Shown here one piece after another: positions 36,709 through 45,509 of a stretch of 64,000 nt of DNA. The notes below the pieces were generated by a model. The model was given only the letters and a program-made list of their open reading frames with translations, did not search any database and was not told the DNA's origin. Made by a program: the position numbers and the translations under genes. This DNA comes from Hymenobacter terrenus. Its GTDB lineage: Bacteria; Bacteroidota; Bacteroidia; Cytophagales; Hymenobacteraceae. The DNA lies in NCBI RefSeq assembly GCF_000972495.1, contig NZ_LATM01000002.1:428134-492133 (forward strand). The letters run 5' to 3'. Each line of letters begins with the position of its first letter. Position 1 is the first letter of the stretch.

Positions 36709-37257
36709 ATGAATGTTGAACTTCTCCCCTGGTACGACCGCCCTGATGGGGAACCGTATTACAACCACAAAACCATAACCGGCATTAACAGCCTGGGCAC
36801 GTTCAACGACGTGCTGCGCGTGCCGGATTTGCTGCTCACGGCCCTTTATCGTCTGGACCCCAAAACCGGAAAACTGGTCAAGGACGTGCAGCTCAAGTTT
36901 CAGCCCAACGGCCCCAGCAATTGTCAGCTTAATTTTCCCCACAGCTCCTTAGCTTCTTCTCACTACCCGCCCGGGAAAGACGTGTATGAGTTTGACCTGG
37001 AGATGGACGTGATTTTTAATGCTGAAACGGTGCTCAGCCGCACGGGCAAGTTCGGGGGCAACGTGGAAGTAGACGCCAAGGTCGCCAAAGTGGGCGCGGA
37101 CGGGAGCTACGAGATGGGCAAGCAGTACCCCGACGAGCGCGTCACCCTGCACGGGCGCATCCATGGCCGGCTCAATGCCCGCTCCCACGCCCCAGAACTG
37201 CGCCTAACCGCGACCGGGTTCATTTTTGGCTCGTCGAGTGTGCAGCGAACTAAGTAG
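36709..37257 (+). CDS. Hypothetical protein
   Basis: This 182-residue protein has no signal peptide or membrane helix and no recognised family. It is rich in beta-strand-like segments (KDVQLKFQPNGPS, YEFDLEMDVIFNAETVLS, RVTLHGRIHGRLNARS) with a jelly-roll-like rhythm. The start ATG lies 11 bp after the lipoprotein gene. The pair probably acts together, though nothing in either sequence shows how. Codon use resembles the neighbouring intact genes. A terminator lies 73 bp beyond the stop. Confidence 0.6.
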   Translation: MNVELLPWYDRPDGEPYYNHKTITGINSLGTFNDVLRVPDLLLTALYRLDPKTGKLVKDVQLKFQPNGPSNCQLNFPHSSLASSHYPPGKDVYEFDLEMDVIFNAETVLSRTGKFGGNVEVDAKVAKVGADGSYEMGKQYPDERVTLHGRIHGRLNARSHAPELRLTATGFIFGSSSVQRTK

Positions 37258-37330
37258 TGCTGCCCGCCTGCCCCGGCAATTGCCGCTCGACTAGGCGGCA
37301 GTGAAACAGGACGCCAACCTTGAAGAAAGA

Positions 37331-37359
37331 GGCCCCGGACGATTGTTCGGGGCCTTTTG
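37331..37359 (+). terminator. Rho-independent terminator of the 36254-37257 operon
   Basis: GGCCCCGGAC (37331-37340) pairs with GTTCGGGGCC (37345-37354) through a 10-bp stem with one G-T pair and a 4-base loop. TTTTGTT follows. Confidence 0.8.
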
Positions 37360-37420
37360 TTGTGGTATGCCCACCTAACTCAATTGCCAAACATAAAGCC
37401 CAATAATGGAATACCCCGCA

Positions 37421-38017
37421 TTACCCCAGCCCGGCCAGGGCGGCGGCCTCGGCTTGCAGGGCGCCCACGCGCACGGCTAGCAGCACCCGCTGGGTGGCGG
37501 CGGCAACGGGCTGCGGGTCGGCCAGGGCGAGGTCTTCGGCCAGCTCGGTCAGCCAGCGGGCGTAGCGGGCAGCTTCGGCGGGGTCGGGGGGTGGCGGGGC
37601 CGCCGTGAGCTGGGCCAGGCCCCAGCGGCGGCGGGCCAGTGCGGCGGCGGTGGCATGCAGCTTGGCCAGGCGCTGGCCCAGCACCAAGGCTTGCAGGCGG
37701 CAGGCGCGCACCCGGCGGCGCAGGGGCTCAGGGTCGAGAGAAGCCGGGATGGCGGCGGTGGTGGTCGGCGGCAGCTCGACCAGAGGGGCGGGGAGGGGGG
37801 GCGACGCGGGCGGGGCGGGGCCCAAGGGCGGCAGCAGTTGGCCCAGGGGCAGCAGGCGCTCGGCCAGCGGCAAGGACAACGATTTGCGGCCCGCCTCCAG
37901 GTGCCCGATGAACCCCACCGATACGCCCAGCCAACGGGCCAGCTGCTGGATGCTCAAGCCAAAATGGGCCCGTATAATGGCCTCATAGCTGGTAGCAGGG
38001 CGGGAGGGGCGGGCCAT
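37421..38017 (-). CDS. XRE-family helix-turn-helix transcriptional regulator
   Basis: The 198-residue protein has a Cro/CI-type helix-turn-helix at about residues 8-62. SYEAIIRAHFGLSIQQLARW is followed by the recognition region GVSVGFIGHLEAGRKSLS. The rest is rich in proline, alanine and leucine: a linker (PPLGPAPPASPPLPAPLVEL) and a helical C-terminal domain of about residues 100-198 that may dimerise. No ligand-binding fold is recognised. Three 39-bp palindromes at 42-bp period lie just upstream (38076-38198), which suggests that the protein binds there and controls itself. Its DNA is much more GC-rich than that operator region. Confidence 0.85.
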   Translation of the reverse strand: MARPSRPATSYEAIIRAHFGLSIQQLARWLGVSVGFIGHLEAGRKSLSLPLAERLLPLGQLLPPLGPAPPASPPLPAPLVELPPTTTAAIPASLDPEPLRRRVRACRLQALVLGQRLAKLHATAAALARRRWGLAQLTAAPPPPDPAEAARYARWLTELAEDLALADPQPVAAATQRVLLAVRVGALQAEAAALAGLG

Positions 38018-38075
38018 AGGGAAAAATCAGGAGGTGAAAAATAATTGAAGGGTATAACCAGTCATTTTACTGCGT

Positions 38076-38198
38076 AGGTATAAAATGATTGACAAATAAA
38101 ATAGTTTTTTACCTAGTAGGTATAAAACAGTTGGAAAATAAAAACATTCTATACCTGTTAGGTAAAAAATGATTGAGAAATGAAAAGGTTTTATACCT
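38076..38198. promoter_or_regulatory. Three phased palindromic operators upstream of the XRE regulator
   Basis: Three 39-bp units occupy 38076-38114, 38118-38156 and 38160-38198, starting exactly 42 bp apart. Each has a left arm AGGTATAAAA (AGGTAAAAAA in unit 3), a 19-base centre, and a right arm TTTTTTACCT, TTCTATACCT or TTTTATACCT. The consensus is AGGTATAAAA-N19-TTTTATACCT, and the centres are alike too (TGATTGA-AAATaAAA). A weaker half site, AGGGTATAAC, is at 38049-38058. The 42-bp period is about four helical turns, so bound dimers would lie on one face of the DNA. The nearest start is the XRE gene 59 bp away on the minus strand. Confidence 0.75.
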
Positions 38199-38463
38199 GG
38201 CGCGGATTGGGATGGCGGAAGGACTTATGCCGGACCTTGGAAATACAATGGTAATAGGAGCAGCACGCAATTTTTCGCTAGTTTCCGCGTCCTACATACG
38301 CTGCAATTAGGCAGGAGATGCGCGCCATTTTACGCGGCCTAAGAGTCCATCGGGTCCGCCGTTACGTAGCTGTGCGCCCGGTGTTTGCGGGAAACCCTTG
38401 TGGGCTCCGACGCGGCGGTTTACCTAATGAGTGATAAGTACAACACTTCTGCCTATCAGGGGG

Positions 38464-38471
38464 TAAGTTTG
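38464..38471 (+). promoter_or_regulatory. Bacteroidota -7 element of the AraC gene
   Basis: TAAGTTTG matches the TAnnTTTG consensus and lies 20 bp before the ATG at 38491. The -33 element is weak (TTCTG near 38447). The interval 38199-38463 holds no gene. Confidence 0.4.
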
Positions 38472-38490
38472 TGAAAAAGCAAAGCCGCGC

Positions 38491-39720
38491 ATGTATTCTA
38501 TTACGACAGTAACTAACTTCCTATTTGGCTTGGGCTTAGTGCAGGGAATGATGATGGGAGTCGTATTTCTGGCGCTACATCGTAAAGCCCGGCCCCTTAA
38601 GTGGCTGGGCTTGTTTTTGATTAACTACAGCCTACCTTTTATCACTTGGCTACTGGATTATGCGGGGATATCGAAACAGTATCCACGTATGCCATACCTA
38701 CCGATAGGATTCTTTTTTGCCGTCCTACCGCTATTTTACCTCCATGCTCGCAGTCTTATTGGCCCCCTCTCACCTCGTACGGTGTGGCGGAACCTGGCCC
38801 CAGCCTTAATAGATCTATTATTATTTGCGGTTGTCGTTAGTCTACCAGAGCCTGTATTCCTGAAGCAGAAGTATTATCTGCGATGGTTCGTGCTGGTATA
38901 TAACCTGAGTGCCGAGGTTTTCAATATTGTTTACGCCTTACGGCTTATCCGTTTGGTTCAGCAGCACCAACAAAAGGTGCCTAATTTTTACGCCGACCTG
39001 CACCAGCGCCTGCTGGGCTGGATAAAAGTCACCGCTTGGCTATTGTTGGTTCTGTATTCGGTCGAAATGGTGTTGGGTTATTTTATAAACCGACAAATCC
39101 AGTACGATACCTTGATGTTAGCGGATATGATAATGTCCATTGGGTGCATTTATTGGGTAGCCATTTCTGGGCTACGGCAAAGCAGCACATCAGTTGTGCT
39201 CCCCGTAGAGGAAACCGAAGAACCAGCCGTTGAACCGCGCGCGGAGGCTGTACTGGTTGCTACAGCCAGTGAGTCGACTTCCGCGACCAGTAACCTGCAT
39301 CCAACCAGTACCGACGGCCCTACTGCCGATGAGAACTTGAGCCTGGAACGGGACTACGCCACAATCACGGAATACATGGCGCAAGGCGCCTACAAAAACC
39401 CTGACCTCACCCTAATGACACTGGCCGACCAAGTGGCCATGTCCTACAAGCGTGTGTCGCTACTCATCAACGAAAAATCCGGCCTGAACTTCAGCAATTT
39501 TGTAAACCAGTACCGGGTGGCGGAAGCCAAAAGGCTGCTGCTCGATGCCGCGTACCACCATTTGAGTCATAACGGCATTGGCCAGGCGTCGGGGTTCCGC
39601 GCTACCTCTACTTTCTATCAGGTATTCAGAAAGTTAACCAGTATTACTCCCAGTCAGTTTAAGAAGAATGCTCTACCCGATGCGGCAGCACTAGTCGAGG
39701 AAACAAGTCCGGAATCATGA
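38491..39720 (+). CDS. AraC-family regulator with N-terminal membrane-sensor domain
   Basis: The 409-residue protein has about seven hydrophobic helices in residues 8-235, starting NFLFGLGLVQGMMMGVVF. A variable linker follows (about 240-290) and then a C-terminal AraC/XylS DNA-binding domain of about residues 295-395. Both helix-turn-helix units are visible: LTLMTLADQVAMSYKRVSLL, and later GIGQASGFRATSTFYQVFRK followed by ITPSQFKKN. Such membrane-bound AraC proteins are common in Bacteroidota, but their signals are mostly unknown. It stands as a single gene with a TAAGTTTG promoter element 20 bp upstream. The two large T9SS protein genes downstream could be targets by position only. Confidence 0.85.
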   Translation: MYSITTVTNFLFGLGLVQGMMMGVVFLALHRKARPLKWLGLFLINYSLPFITWLLDYAGISKQYPRMPYLPIGFFFAVLPLFYLHARSLIGPLSPRTVWRNLAPALIDLLLFAVVVSLPEPVFLKQKYYLRWFVLVYNLSAEVFNIVYALRLIRLVQQHQQKVPNFYADLHQRLLGWIKVTAWLLLVLYSVEMVLGYFINRQIQYDTLMLADMIMSIGCIYWVAISGLRQSSTSVVLPVEETEEPAVEPRAEAVLVATASESTSATSNLHPTSTDGPTADENLSLERDYATITEYMAQGAYKNPDLTLMTLADQVAMSYKRVSLLINEKSGLNFSNFVNQYRVAEAKRLLLDAAYHHLSHNGIGQASGFRATSTFYQVFRKLTSITPSQFKKNALPDAAALVEETSPES

Positions 39721-39809
39721 TTTCAGACTTGTTTGGGCACTGACAGCTATGGCGATGGCTGGGGTGGCGGTCTACTTTTGCGCCATTCTCCGATGTGCGC
39801 AAGCGCTGG

Positions 39810-39841
39810 CCCCGCTACCAGCTTTCTCGAAGCTAGCGGGG
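39810..39841 (+). terminator. Possible terminator hairpin after the AraC gene
   Basis: CCCCGCTA (39810-39817) pairs with TAGCGGGG (39834-39841), and inner AGCTT/AAGCT also pairs. No clear T-run follows, so termination is uncertain. Confidence 0.35.
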
Positions 39842-39940
39842 AGCCTAACTGTTGGTCTTCTGCCGCCACTGCCGGCAGTTGTCATTGCCCGCAAGCTGTT
39901 CCTTACTTACTTTTTTTCCTAATCATTCAATATCCCATTC

Positions 39941-41608
39941 ATGCCCCCACTTCTTACTTTCTCCTTCAGTTTCCGGCAAGCCGCGAGCCTGTTGGTTGTC
40001 TTATTAACCAGCTTATTGGTCCAGCCATTAGCCCGCGCCCAGGCCTGGCAAGCCGCGGTGTCTTTCGCCCCCAGCCCTAACATCACCAATGTCACGGCGA
40101 CGGCGACCGACGCGCTGGGCAACGTGTATGTGACCGGTTATTTTGCGGCCAGCACGGCTACCTTCGGCAGCATCACCCTGACCAGCGCGGGCAGCGGCGA
40201 CGCCTTCCTAGCCAAGTGGAGCCCGGCCACCAGTTCTTTTGTGTGGGCTCGAAATGTTGGTGGTTCAGGTTTTGACGCGGCTATTGGATTAACCAGTAGC
40301 GGAAGTAATATCTACTTGGTCGGTTATTTTAGTGGTACAGCCAGCTTCGGCGGCACGACTCTGGCCAGCGTTGGCAGCACAGATGGATTTGTGGTTAAGC
40401 TAACCGATGCCGGCAGCATTGTCTGGGCCAGAAGCAGTGGCGTCAGTGGCGGCGATGAGTTCAACGCTGTAGCCGCGAATGGAGCAAACGTATACGTAGC
40501 AAGCGGCGGCAATAATGTATCGGTGTCCAAATTCACGGATTCAGGCACCAGTGCGACTCCCGTCTGGAGTCAGCAGAGTACCATCTCCACTAATGCTAGA
40601 GTTGCCAACAGCATGGCGGTGAATGGTAATAATATCTATATCACGGGGGCTTTCTCCAGCCCCACAGTGAGCTTCGGCACTACCCTCCTGGCCAATGGTG
40701 GGTCGCCTTCGCCTACCGACGGCTCCATTCCTGAAGACATCTTTGTGGCCAAGCTCACGGATGCCGGCGCAAGTGGCAGCTTCACCTGGGCCCAACGCGC
40801 TGGTAGCCCCAGCTTTGATAGACCCAGTGGGTTGGCTATCAGTGGTGGTAATGTTTATGTGGTTGGTTCCTTTACTGGCCCGGCCACTTTTGGCACTACC
40901 ACCCTCACCAGCGTTGGCGGCACGTTTGTGAGTAAGTTGGTGGACCTCGGCGGCACCGGTAGCTATACCTGGACCCAGAGTAGCGGTGGTGGGGCTAATG
41001 CCGTGGCGGTGAGCGGGTCGAACGTGTATGTGGCTGGGCAGTTTACTGGTACGGCCAACTTCGGCACTACCACCCTGACTACTACTGGCCCTGGCAGTAA
41101 CATAGACCTGTACGTAACCAAGCTCACGGACGCGGGGCCAAGTGCGAGCTTTGCCTGGGCGCAAAGTGCCGGTAACAATGGCAGTGACAGCGCCTTTGGC
41201 GTGGCGGTGAATGGCTCAAATGTGTACGTAGCCGGGACCTTCACCAATGGTTCCGTTAGCTTCGGAAGCCTCCCTCCCATCAGTGGTGTGGGTGGGAGTG
41301 GTGGCGGCTTTCTGGCCTCCATCCAGGATGGGGCGGCCCTGTCCTCAGCGACGGCCACCGAGCTGAGCGGCAGCAGCCTGTGGCCCAATCCGGCGCGGGA
41401 GCAAGCATTGGTACGTATCCCGGCCGTGTCCGGTACCTCGGCCGCGACCCTCACGCTGACCGATGCCCTGGGCCGGGTGCTGCGTACCCAGGTAGTGGCC
41501 TTGCCGGCCAGCACCAGCGTGTCGCTGCTCAACCTGCCCCCGGCCCTATACACGCTGCGGGTGCAAGCCGGCGAGCGTTGGGCCACCCACAAGCTGGTAG
41601 TAGAATAA
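39941..41608 (+). CDS. T9SS-secreted SBBP-type repeat protein
   Basis: The 555-residue protein has a long signal peptide (hydrophobic about residues 12-30, ending ARAQAWQ). About seven or eight tandem beta-propeller-like repeats of roughly 50-70 residues follow. Each repeat centres on a block like GNVYVTGYFAASTATFGS and then a lysine block such as DAFLAKWSP, FVVKLTDAGS or LYVTKLTDAG. This matches the SBBP repeat pattern. The end is a type IX sorting domain, SLWPNPAREQALVRIP, finishing RWATHKLVVE. It is probably a surface or secreted protein with a propeller fold, function unknown. A hairpin with a T-run lies just downstream. Confidence 0.85.
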   Translation: MPPLLTFSFSFRQAASLLVVLLTSLLVQPLARAQAWQAAVSFAPSPNITNVTATATDALGNVYVTGYFAASTATFGSITLTSAGSGDAFLAKWSPATSSFVWARNVGGSGFDAAIGLTSSGSNIYLVGYFSGTASFGGTTLASVGSTDGFVVKLTDAGSIVWARSSGVSGGDEFNAVAANGANVYVASGGNNVSVSKFTDSGTSATPVWSQQSTISTNARVANSMAVNGNNIYITGAFSSPTVSFGTTLLANGGSPSPTDGSIPEDIFVAKLTDAGASGSFTWAQRAGSPSFDRPSGLAISGGNVYVVGSFTGPATFGTTTLTSVGGTFVSKLVDLGGTGSYTWTQSSGGGANAVAVSGSNVYVAGQFTGTANFGTTTLTTTGPGSNIDLYVTKLTDAGPSASFAWAQSAGNNGSDSAFGVAVNGSNVYVAGTFTNGSVSFGSLPPISGVGGSGGGFLASIQDGAALSSATATELSGSSLWPNPAREQALVRIPAVSGTSAATLTLTDALGRVLRTQVVALPASTSVSLLNLPPALYTLRVQAGERWATHKLVVE

Positions 41609-41622
41609 GGAAGTAGCGCAGA

Positions 41623-41685
41623 CGTTTACTTATGCCGCAGCCACAGCTTTTCAGTAGCTGGCTGTGGCATAAGCAAACGCGTTTT
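41623..41685 (+). terminator. Rho-independent terminator after the SBBP-repeat gene
   Basis: A long hairpin pairs CGTTTACTTATGCCGCAGCCA (41623-41643) with TGGCTGTGGCATAAGCAAACG (41659-41679) with a few mismatches. GCGTTTT follows. Confidence 0.7.
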
Positions 41686-41723
41686 ACCCATCGGCGAAGT
41701 CATACCTAGTTTTTCTCATTCTC

Positions 41724-44282
41724 ATGAAAGCCACCCGCTCCGGGTTCCTCTTCAGCCTGCTTGTCTGCTCGACCTTCGGGATGCAGGCCCAGGCTCAACC
41801 AACTGCTTTTAAGCCCGCAGTGCTTAACCCCTTCGGGATTCCAAGTAGTAGTCTCGAATCGAGTGGACACAACGCCTATTTCGCTGACATGGATAACGAC
41901 GGCGATTTGGACAATTTTCGTGTCCAGCTTGAGAAGGTGACTTACACCGAAAACATTGGGACGCCTACGAATGCCGTTTTTGCGGCTTCTATAGACAATC
42001 CCTTTGGACTGGGACGAGCCTCGGATGACTACGGGGGGATGGCTATTGCCGATTTGGATGGAGACGGCGACCAGGATATTCTGCTGAGTACCGACCTCAG
42101 CAACGGATTGATTTTTTATGAGAATACGGGCAGTGCTACCGCTCCTGCCTTTGGTGCTGGCGTTGCCAGTCCGTTTCGGCTTGCGTTTCCGCGCATCATC
42201 CAAGGCTACAGTTCTATTTTTGATGTCGACCAATATGAGAGCGGCGCCAATCCAGCATTTGCCGACATCGACCGGGATGGTGACCTCGACTTGTTCGTGG
42301 GCGCGTTCTACGGTGATACCTACTACTTCCAAAACATTGGTACGGCTACGGCCCCTTCCTTTGCGAACGTTGTCATCAATCCCTTTGGTCTGGGAAACGT
42401 AGGTCGGCAAAGCACACCCACTTTCGCAGACCTGGACCGGGACGGTGACCTCGACGCGTTTATCGGCAACCTCGCTGGGGAAGTGCGGTATTACCGGAAT
42501 ACGGGTTCGGCCACCGCGCCCGCTTTCACGGCCACCGGTACCAGCCCTTTCGGGTTGAGCAATGTCGTCATCCGCTCTTTGGTCCGGTTCACCGACTTTG
42601 ACCACGATGGCGATGTCGACGCGTTTATATCCGAAAATTATCAGAAACTCTTTTATTACGAGAACGAGGCCGTGCCTGCTCCTACCGGTCGGCTTCCGCA
42701 AAGCATCACCGGCTTCACGTCCCTCCCGGTGCTGACGACCGCCACGCTGAGCTATGATATCACGGGGGTTACCGGCGGTAGCTCGGGCAACCCAGTAGTT
42801 TTTAGTAGCTCCAACCCGGCCGTAGCCACGGTGAGTGGCACGGTGCTCATCCCCGTGGCGCCGGGTACGGCCACCATCATCGCCACGCAGGCGGGTAACG
42901 CGGCTTATACCTCGGCCACCAACGTGAGCCAGCCGCTAACCATAGTCGATAACCCCAGCAAAACGGCCCAAACGATTACCGGCTTTGGCCCCATTCCCCT
43001 GCAACCAGCTGTCGGCGGCACGTATACCATCACGGGCGTGACAGGCGGGGCATCGGGCAACCCGGTGGTCTTCACTAGTTCCAACCCTGGCTTTGCCACC
43101 GTCAGCGGTAACGTCGTCACGATGGTATCACGGGGGGCCGTCACCATCACCGCCTCGCAGGCCGGCACGCGGTTCTATGCGGAGGCCGGCCCGGTCAGCC
43201 AAACCTTTGACATCGGACTGCCCCGCCTGCCCCAGGTCATTACCGGCCTGGGACCGTTCCCCAACTTAGTAGTGGGCAGCACCTACACCATTGCCGGGGT
43301 GACGGGCGGGGCATCGGGCAAACCCATTACGTATAGTGTAAACAACACTGGCGCCCTTACGCGGGCTACGGTGAGCGGCAACGTGATAACGGGCCTCGCC
43401 CCCGGTGTTGTTATCGTGACGGCCGAACAGGAGGGTAATGATGATTACGATGCGGCCACCGCGGAAACGGCTGTTTTGCGGGTCGTAGCCGACCCCGCCA
43501 AAACGCCCCAGGTCATCACCGGAATTCCGTTGCCCATTCCCACGCAGCGGGTGGGCCGCACCTACTCCTTCGCGGCCGCAACGGGCGGGGCGTCGGGCAA
43601 CCCGATAGTGTTCACCAGCTCCAATCCGGCCGTGGCCACGGTGAGTGGCCGCGATGTCACGATCCTGGCCCCGGGGTCCGTAACCATCACGGCCACCCAG
43701 GCGGGGAATAGCACGTTCCAGGATGCCCTCCCCGTTACCCGAACCTTTCGGGTAACTTTTGACCCAGCCAAGGCTTACCAGAATATTCTCGGCCTGGGCT
43801 ATATTCCAGACCAAACCGTTGGCACAACCTATACCATCACGGGCGTAACGGGTGGGGCGTCGGGCAACCCAGTATTCTTTACTAGCTCCGACCCCACAAT
43901 AGCCAGCATCAGCGGCAACGTCATTACTTTCCTTGCGCCGGGCTCCGTGGGTATCACGGCTAACCAGGCGGGCAACGCGAGCTACAATTCGGCTCCGGCG
44001 GTGTTCACCGGCGTGGTCGTGCAACCCCTGGTGTCGTCCACCGCTGGCCCGGGCCGTCTGGCCACCGGCTTCAAGCTGTATCCAAACCCAGCCCAGGAGG
44101 GTCGGTTCTTCGTCGAAACCGAAGAACCCGGCACGGCGGTGCTGTACAACCTGTTGGGTGGGGTAGTCCGGACGTTGCCAATCAGCGGCAAAACGGAAAT
44201 ACACGGCCTGAGCACGGGCCTCTACATCATCGAATTACGCAATGCGAAAGAGCGTATCCGCCGAAAAATTGTGGTGGACTAA
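41724..44282 (+). CDS. T9SS-secreted protein with FG-GAP/VCBS repeats and five Big-like repeats
   Basis: The 852-residue protein starts with a signal peptide (FSLLVCSTFGMQAQAQ). Residues about 40-310 hold five calcium-binding FG-GAP/VCBS-type repeats with FADMDNDGDLD, IADLDGDGDQD, FADIDRDGDLD, FADLDRDGDLD and FTDFDHDGDVD. From about 320 to 760 come five Big_2-like immunoglobulin repeats of about 80-88 residues. Each opens with an ITG-like strand and carries TGGASGNPVVFTSSNPG-type sequence. A type IX sorting domain ends it (GFKLYPNPAQEGRFFVE to RIRRKIVVD). It is probably a large surface or secreted adhesin-like protein. Repeats are close enough for internal recombination. It may be co-regulated with the gene before it. 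Confidence 0.87.
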   Translation: MKATRSGFLFSLLVCSTFGMQAQAQPTAFKPAVLNPFGIPSSSLESSGHNAYFADMDNDGDLDNFRVQLEKVTYTENIGTPTNAVFAASIDNPFGLGRASDDYGGMAIADLDGDGDQDILLSTDLSNGLIFYENTGSATAPAFGAGVASPFRLAFPRIIQGYSSIFDVDQYESGANPAFADIDRDGDLDLFVGAFYGDTYYFQNIGTATAPSFANVVINPFGLGNVGRQSTPTFADLDRDGDLDAFIGNLAGEVRYYRNTGSATAPAFTATGTSPFGLSNVVIRSLVRFTDFDHDGDVDAFISENYQKLFYYENEAVPAPTGRLPQSITGFTSLPVLTTATLSYDITGVTGGSSGNPVVFSSSNPAVATVSGTVLIPVAPGTATIIATQAGNAAYTSATNVSQPLTIVDNPSKTAQTITGFGPIPLQPAVGGTYTITGVTGGASGNPVVFTSSNPGFATVSGNVVTMVSRGAVTITASQAGTRFYAEAGPVSQTFDIGLPRLPQVITGLGPFPNLVVGSTYTIAGVTGGASGKPITYSVNNTGALTRATVSGNVITGLAPGVVIVTAEQEGNDDYDAATAETAVLRVVADPAKTPQVITGIPLPIPTQRVGRTYSFAAATGGASGNPIVFTSSNPAVATVSGRDVTILAPGSVTITATQAGNSTFQDALPVTRTFRVTFDPAKAYQNILGLGYIPDQTVGTTYTITGVTGGASGNPVFFTSSDPTIASISGNVITFLAPGSVGITANQAGNASYNSAPAVFTGVVVQPLVSSTAGPGRLATGFKLYPNPAQEGRFFVETEEPGTAVLYNLLGGVVRTLPISGKTEIHGLSTGLYIIELRNAKERIRRKIVVD

Positions 44283-44335
44283 CAGCCGCAGGGTTTATGC
44301 CCTAGCGTAGCTGGTGGTGGCCAGAATTGCGAAGC

Positions 44336-44385
44336 AAAACCCCATCGGAGTACCCCAATCAGCTGGGGGCTCCGATGGGGTTTTT
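44336..44385 (+). terminator. Strong rho-independent terminator
   Basis: CCCCATCGGAG (44340-44350) pairs with CTCCGATGGGG (44370-44380), and inner CCCC/GGGG also pairs. Five T follow directly. It closes the gene ending at 44282. Confidence 0.9.
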
Positions 44386-44563
44386 CGTTCGCTTATACCC
44401 TAATAGTACGGCTCATTGTGGTCCGTTCAGCATGACGGGCTTTTGACGCACTTACTTATGCTTGGCTACTCGATTGGAGGATGGCCAAGGTGAGGTAAGC
44501 TGATAAATAGGCCAGACGACTAATAGGGAAATATAGTATCAATACCCGGCAATTTGCTGTCAA

Positions 44564-44591
44564 TTGTCGGAAAGCAAGGCCGCTACATTTG
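44564..44591 (+). promoter_or_regulatory. Bacteroidota-type promoter of the PhyH gene
   Basis: The -7 element TACATTTG (44584-44591) fits TAnnTTTG exactly. A TTG at 44564-44566 lies 17 bp before it as the -33 part. The ATG follows about 31 bp downstream at 44622. Confidence 0.55.
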
Positions 44592-44621
44592 GGCTCCTCC
44601 AACCTCGCTTTCCCTATCATC

Positions 44622-45446
44622 ATGTTCCCAACCCTATCAGCCGAGCAAATTGCCACGTACCACCGCGACGGGTACCTCATTATCCGCAGCCTTTTCAATG
44701 AAGAGGAGATAACCCGCTTACACAGCGTCGCAACGGAGGACTCAGCCATCAGCAAGAATTCCTACGACTTGAACGACCAGTCCGGCAAGCGTACCAAGCT
44801 GGCCCTGTGGTTTACACCCGGCGACGATATCTACGGCTTGCTAACCCGCAGCGAGCGCATGGTAAACTCTGTAAATCAGCTGCTCGATGGCACCGCGCCG
44901 GTCTGTCATTTTCACTCCAAACTGATGCAAAAGGAACCACGCGTGGGCGGGGCCTGGGAATGGCATCAGGACTACGGCTACTGGTACAAAAACGAATTTC
45001 TGCTGCCCGACCAAATGATTTCTGTGATGGTAGCCATCACGCAGGCTACCCAGGAAAATGGCTGTCTGCAGGTGATTAAAGGCTCCCACCGCTTGGGCCG
45101 GGTCGAGCACGGCACGGCGGGCGAGCAGGTCGGGGCCTCGCAGCGCTATGTTGATTTAGCACTGAAAACCATGGAGCTGGTGTACGTCGAGCTAGAGCCC
45201 GGCGACACCCTGTTTTTCCACAGCAACCTCCTGCACCGCTCGGCAGCCAACGAGTCGGAACAGTCACGCTGGTCGCTGATTTCGGCCTATAACCGCCAGT
45301 CCAACGTGCCCTACAACGAGAAGTCGACCGCTTGCATTACCCCCCTGGAAGTAGTTCCCGATGAGGGGCTGTTGCAAGCGGAGGCCGCTGGTATCGCGGC
45401 CGGTGCCGATTTCCTGAGCAAGGAAACGGATGTCAGCCTGAAATAA
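44622..45446 (+). CDS. Phytanoyl-CoA dioxygenase (PhyH) family oxygenase
   Basis: The ATG at 44622 (MFPTLSAEQIATYHRDGYL) fits the family's normal start better than an upstream ATG at 44589, which falls inside the predicted promoter. The 274-residue enzyme has the Fe(II)/2-oxoglutarate facial triad. His and Asp are in EWHQDYGYWYKN, and the distal His is in LFFHSNLLHRSAAN, with an Arg further on (SRWSLISAYNRQ) to bind 2-oxoglutarate. These enzymes hydroxylate small organic molecules; the substrate is not predictable. It is followed after 63 bp by a sugar porter and then an AraC regulator, so the substrate may be sugar-related, which is inference. Confidence 0.88.
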   Translation: MFPTLSAEQIATYHRDGYLIIRSLFNEEEITRLHSVATEDSAISKNSYDLNDQSGKRTKLALWFTPGDDIYGLLTRSERMVNSVNQLLDGTAPVCHFHSKLMQKEPRVGGAWEWHQDYGYWYKNEFLLPDQMISVMVAITQATQENGCLQVIKGSHRLGRVEHGTAGEQVGASQRYVDLALKTMELVYVELEPGDTLFFHSNLLHRSAANESEQSRWSLISAYNRQSNVPYNEKSTACITPLEVVPDEGLLQAEAAGIAAGADFLSKETDVSLK

Positions 45447-45509
45447 GCGCCGCATCCGACCGCTCCGCTCAGTACAACTTTCGCTCTTCTCCACCCCATC
45501 CCACCCGCA

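Noticed and set aside
38076..38198. Possible CRISPR array
   Set aside because: Only three units occur, each is internally palindromic, and the intervals between them are 3 bp, so there are no spacers.
40541..44204. Minus-strand frames opposite the two T9SS repeat proteins
   Set aside because: They arise from repeated codon patterns on the coding strand and show no domain.
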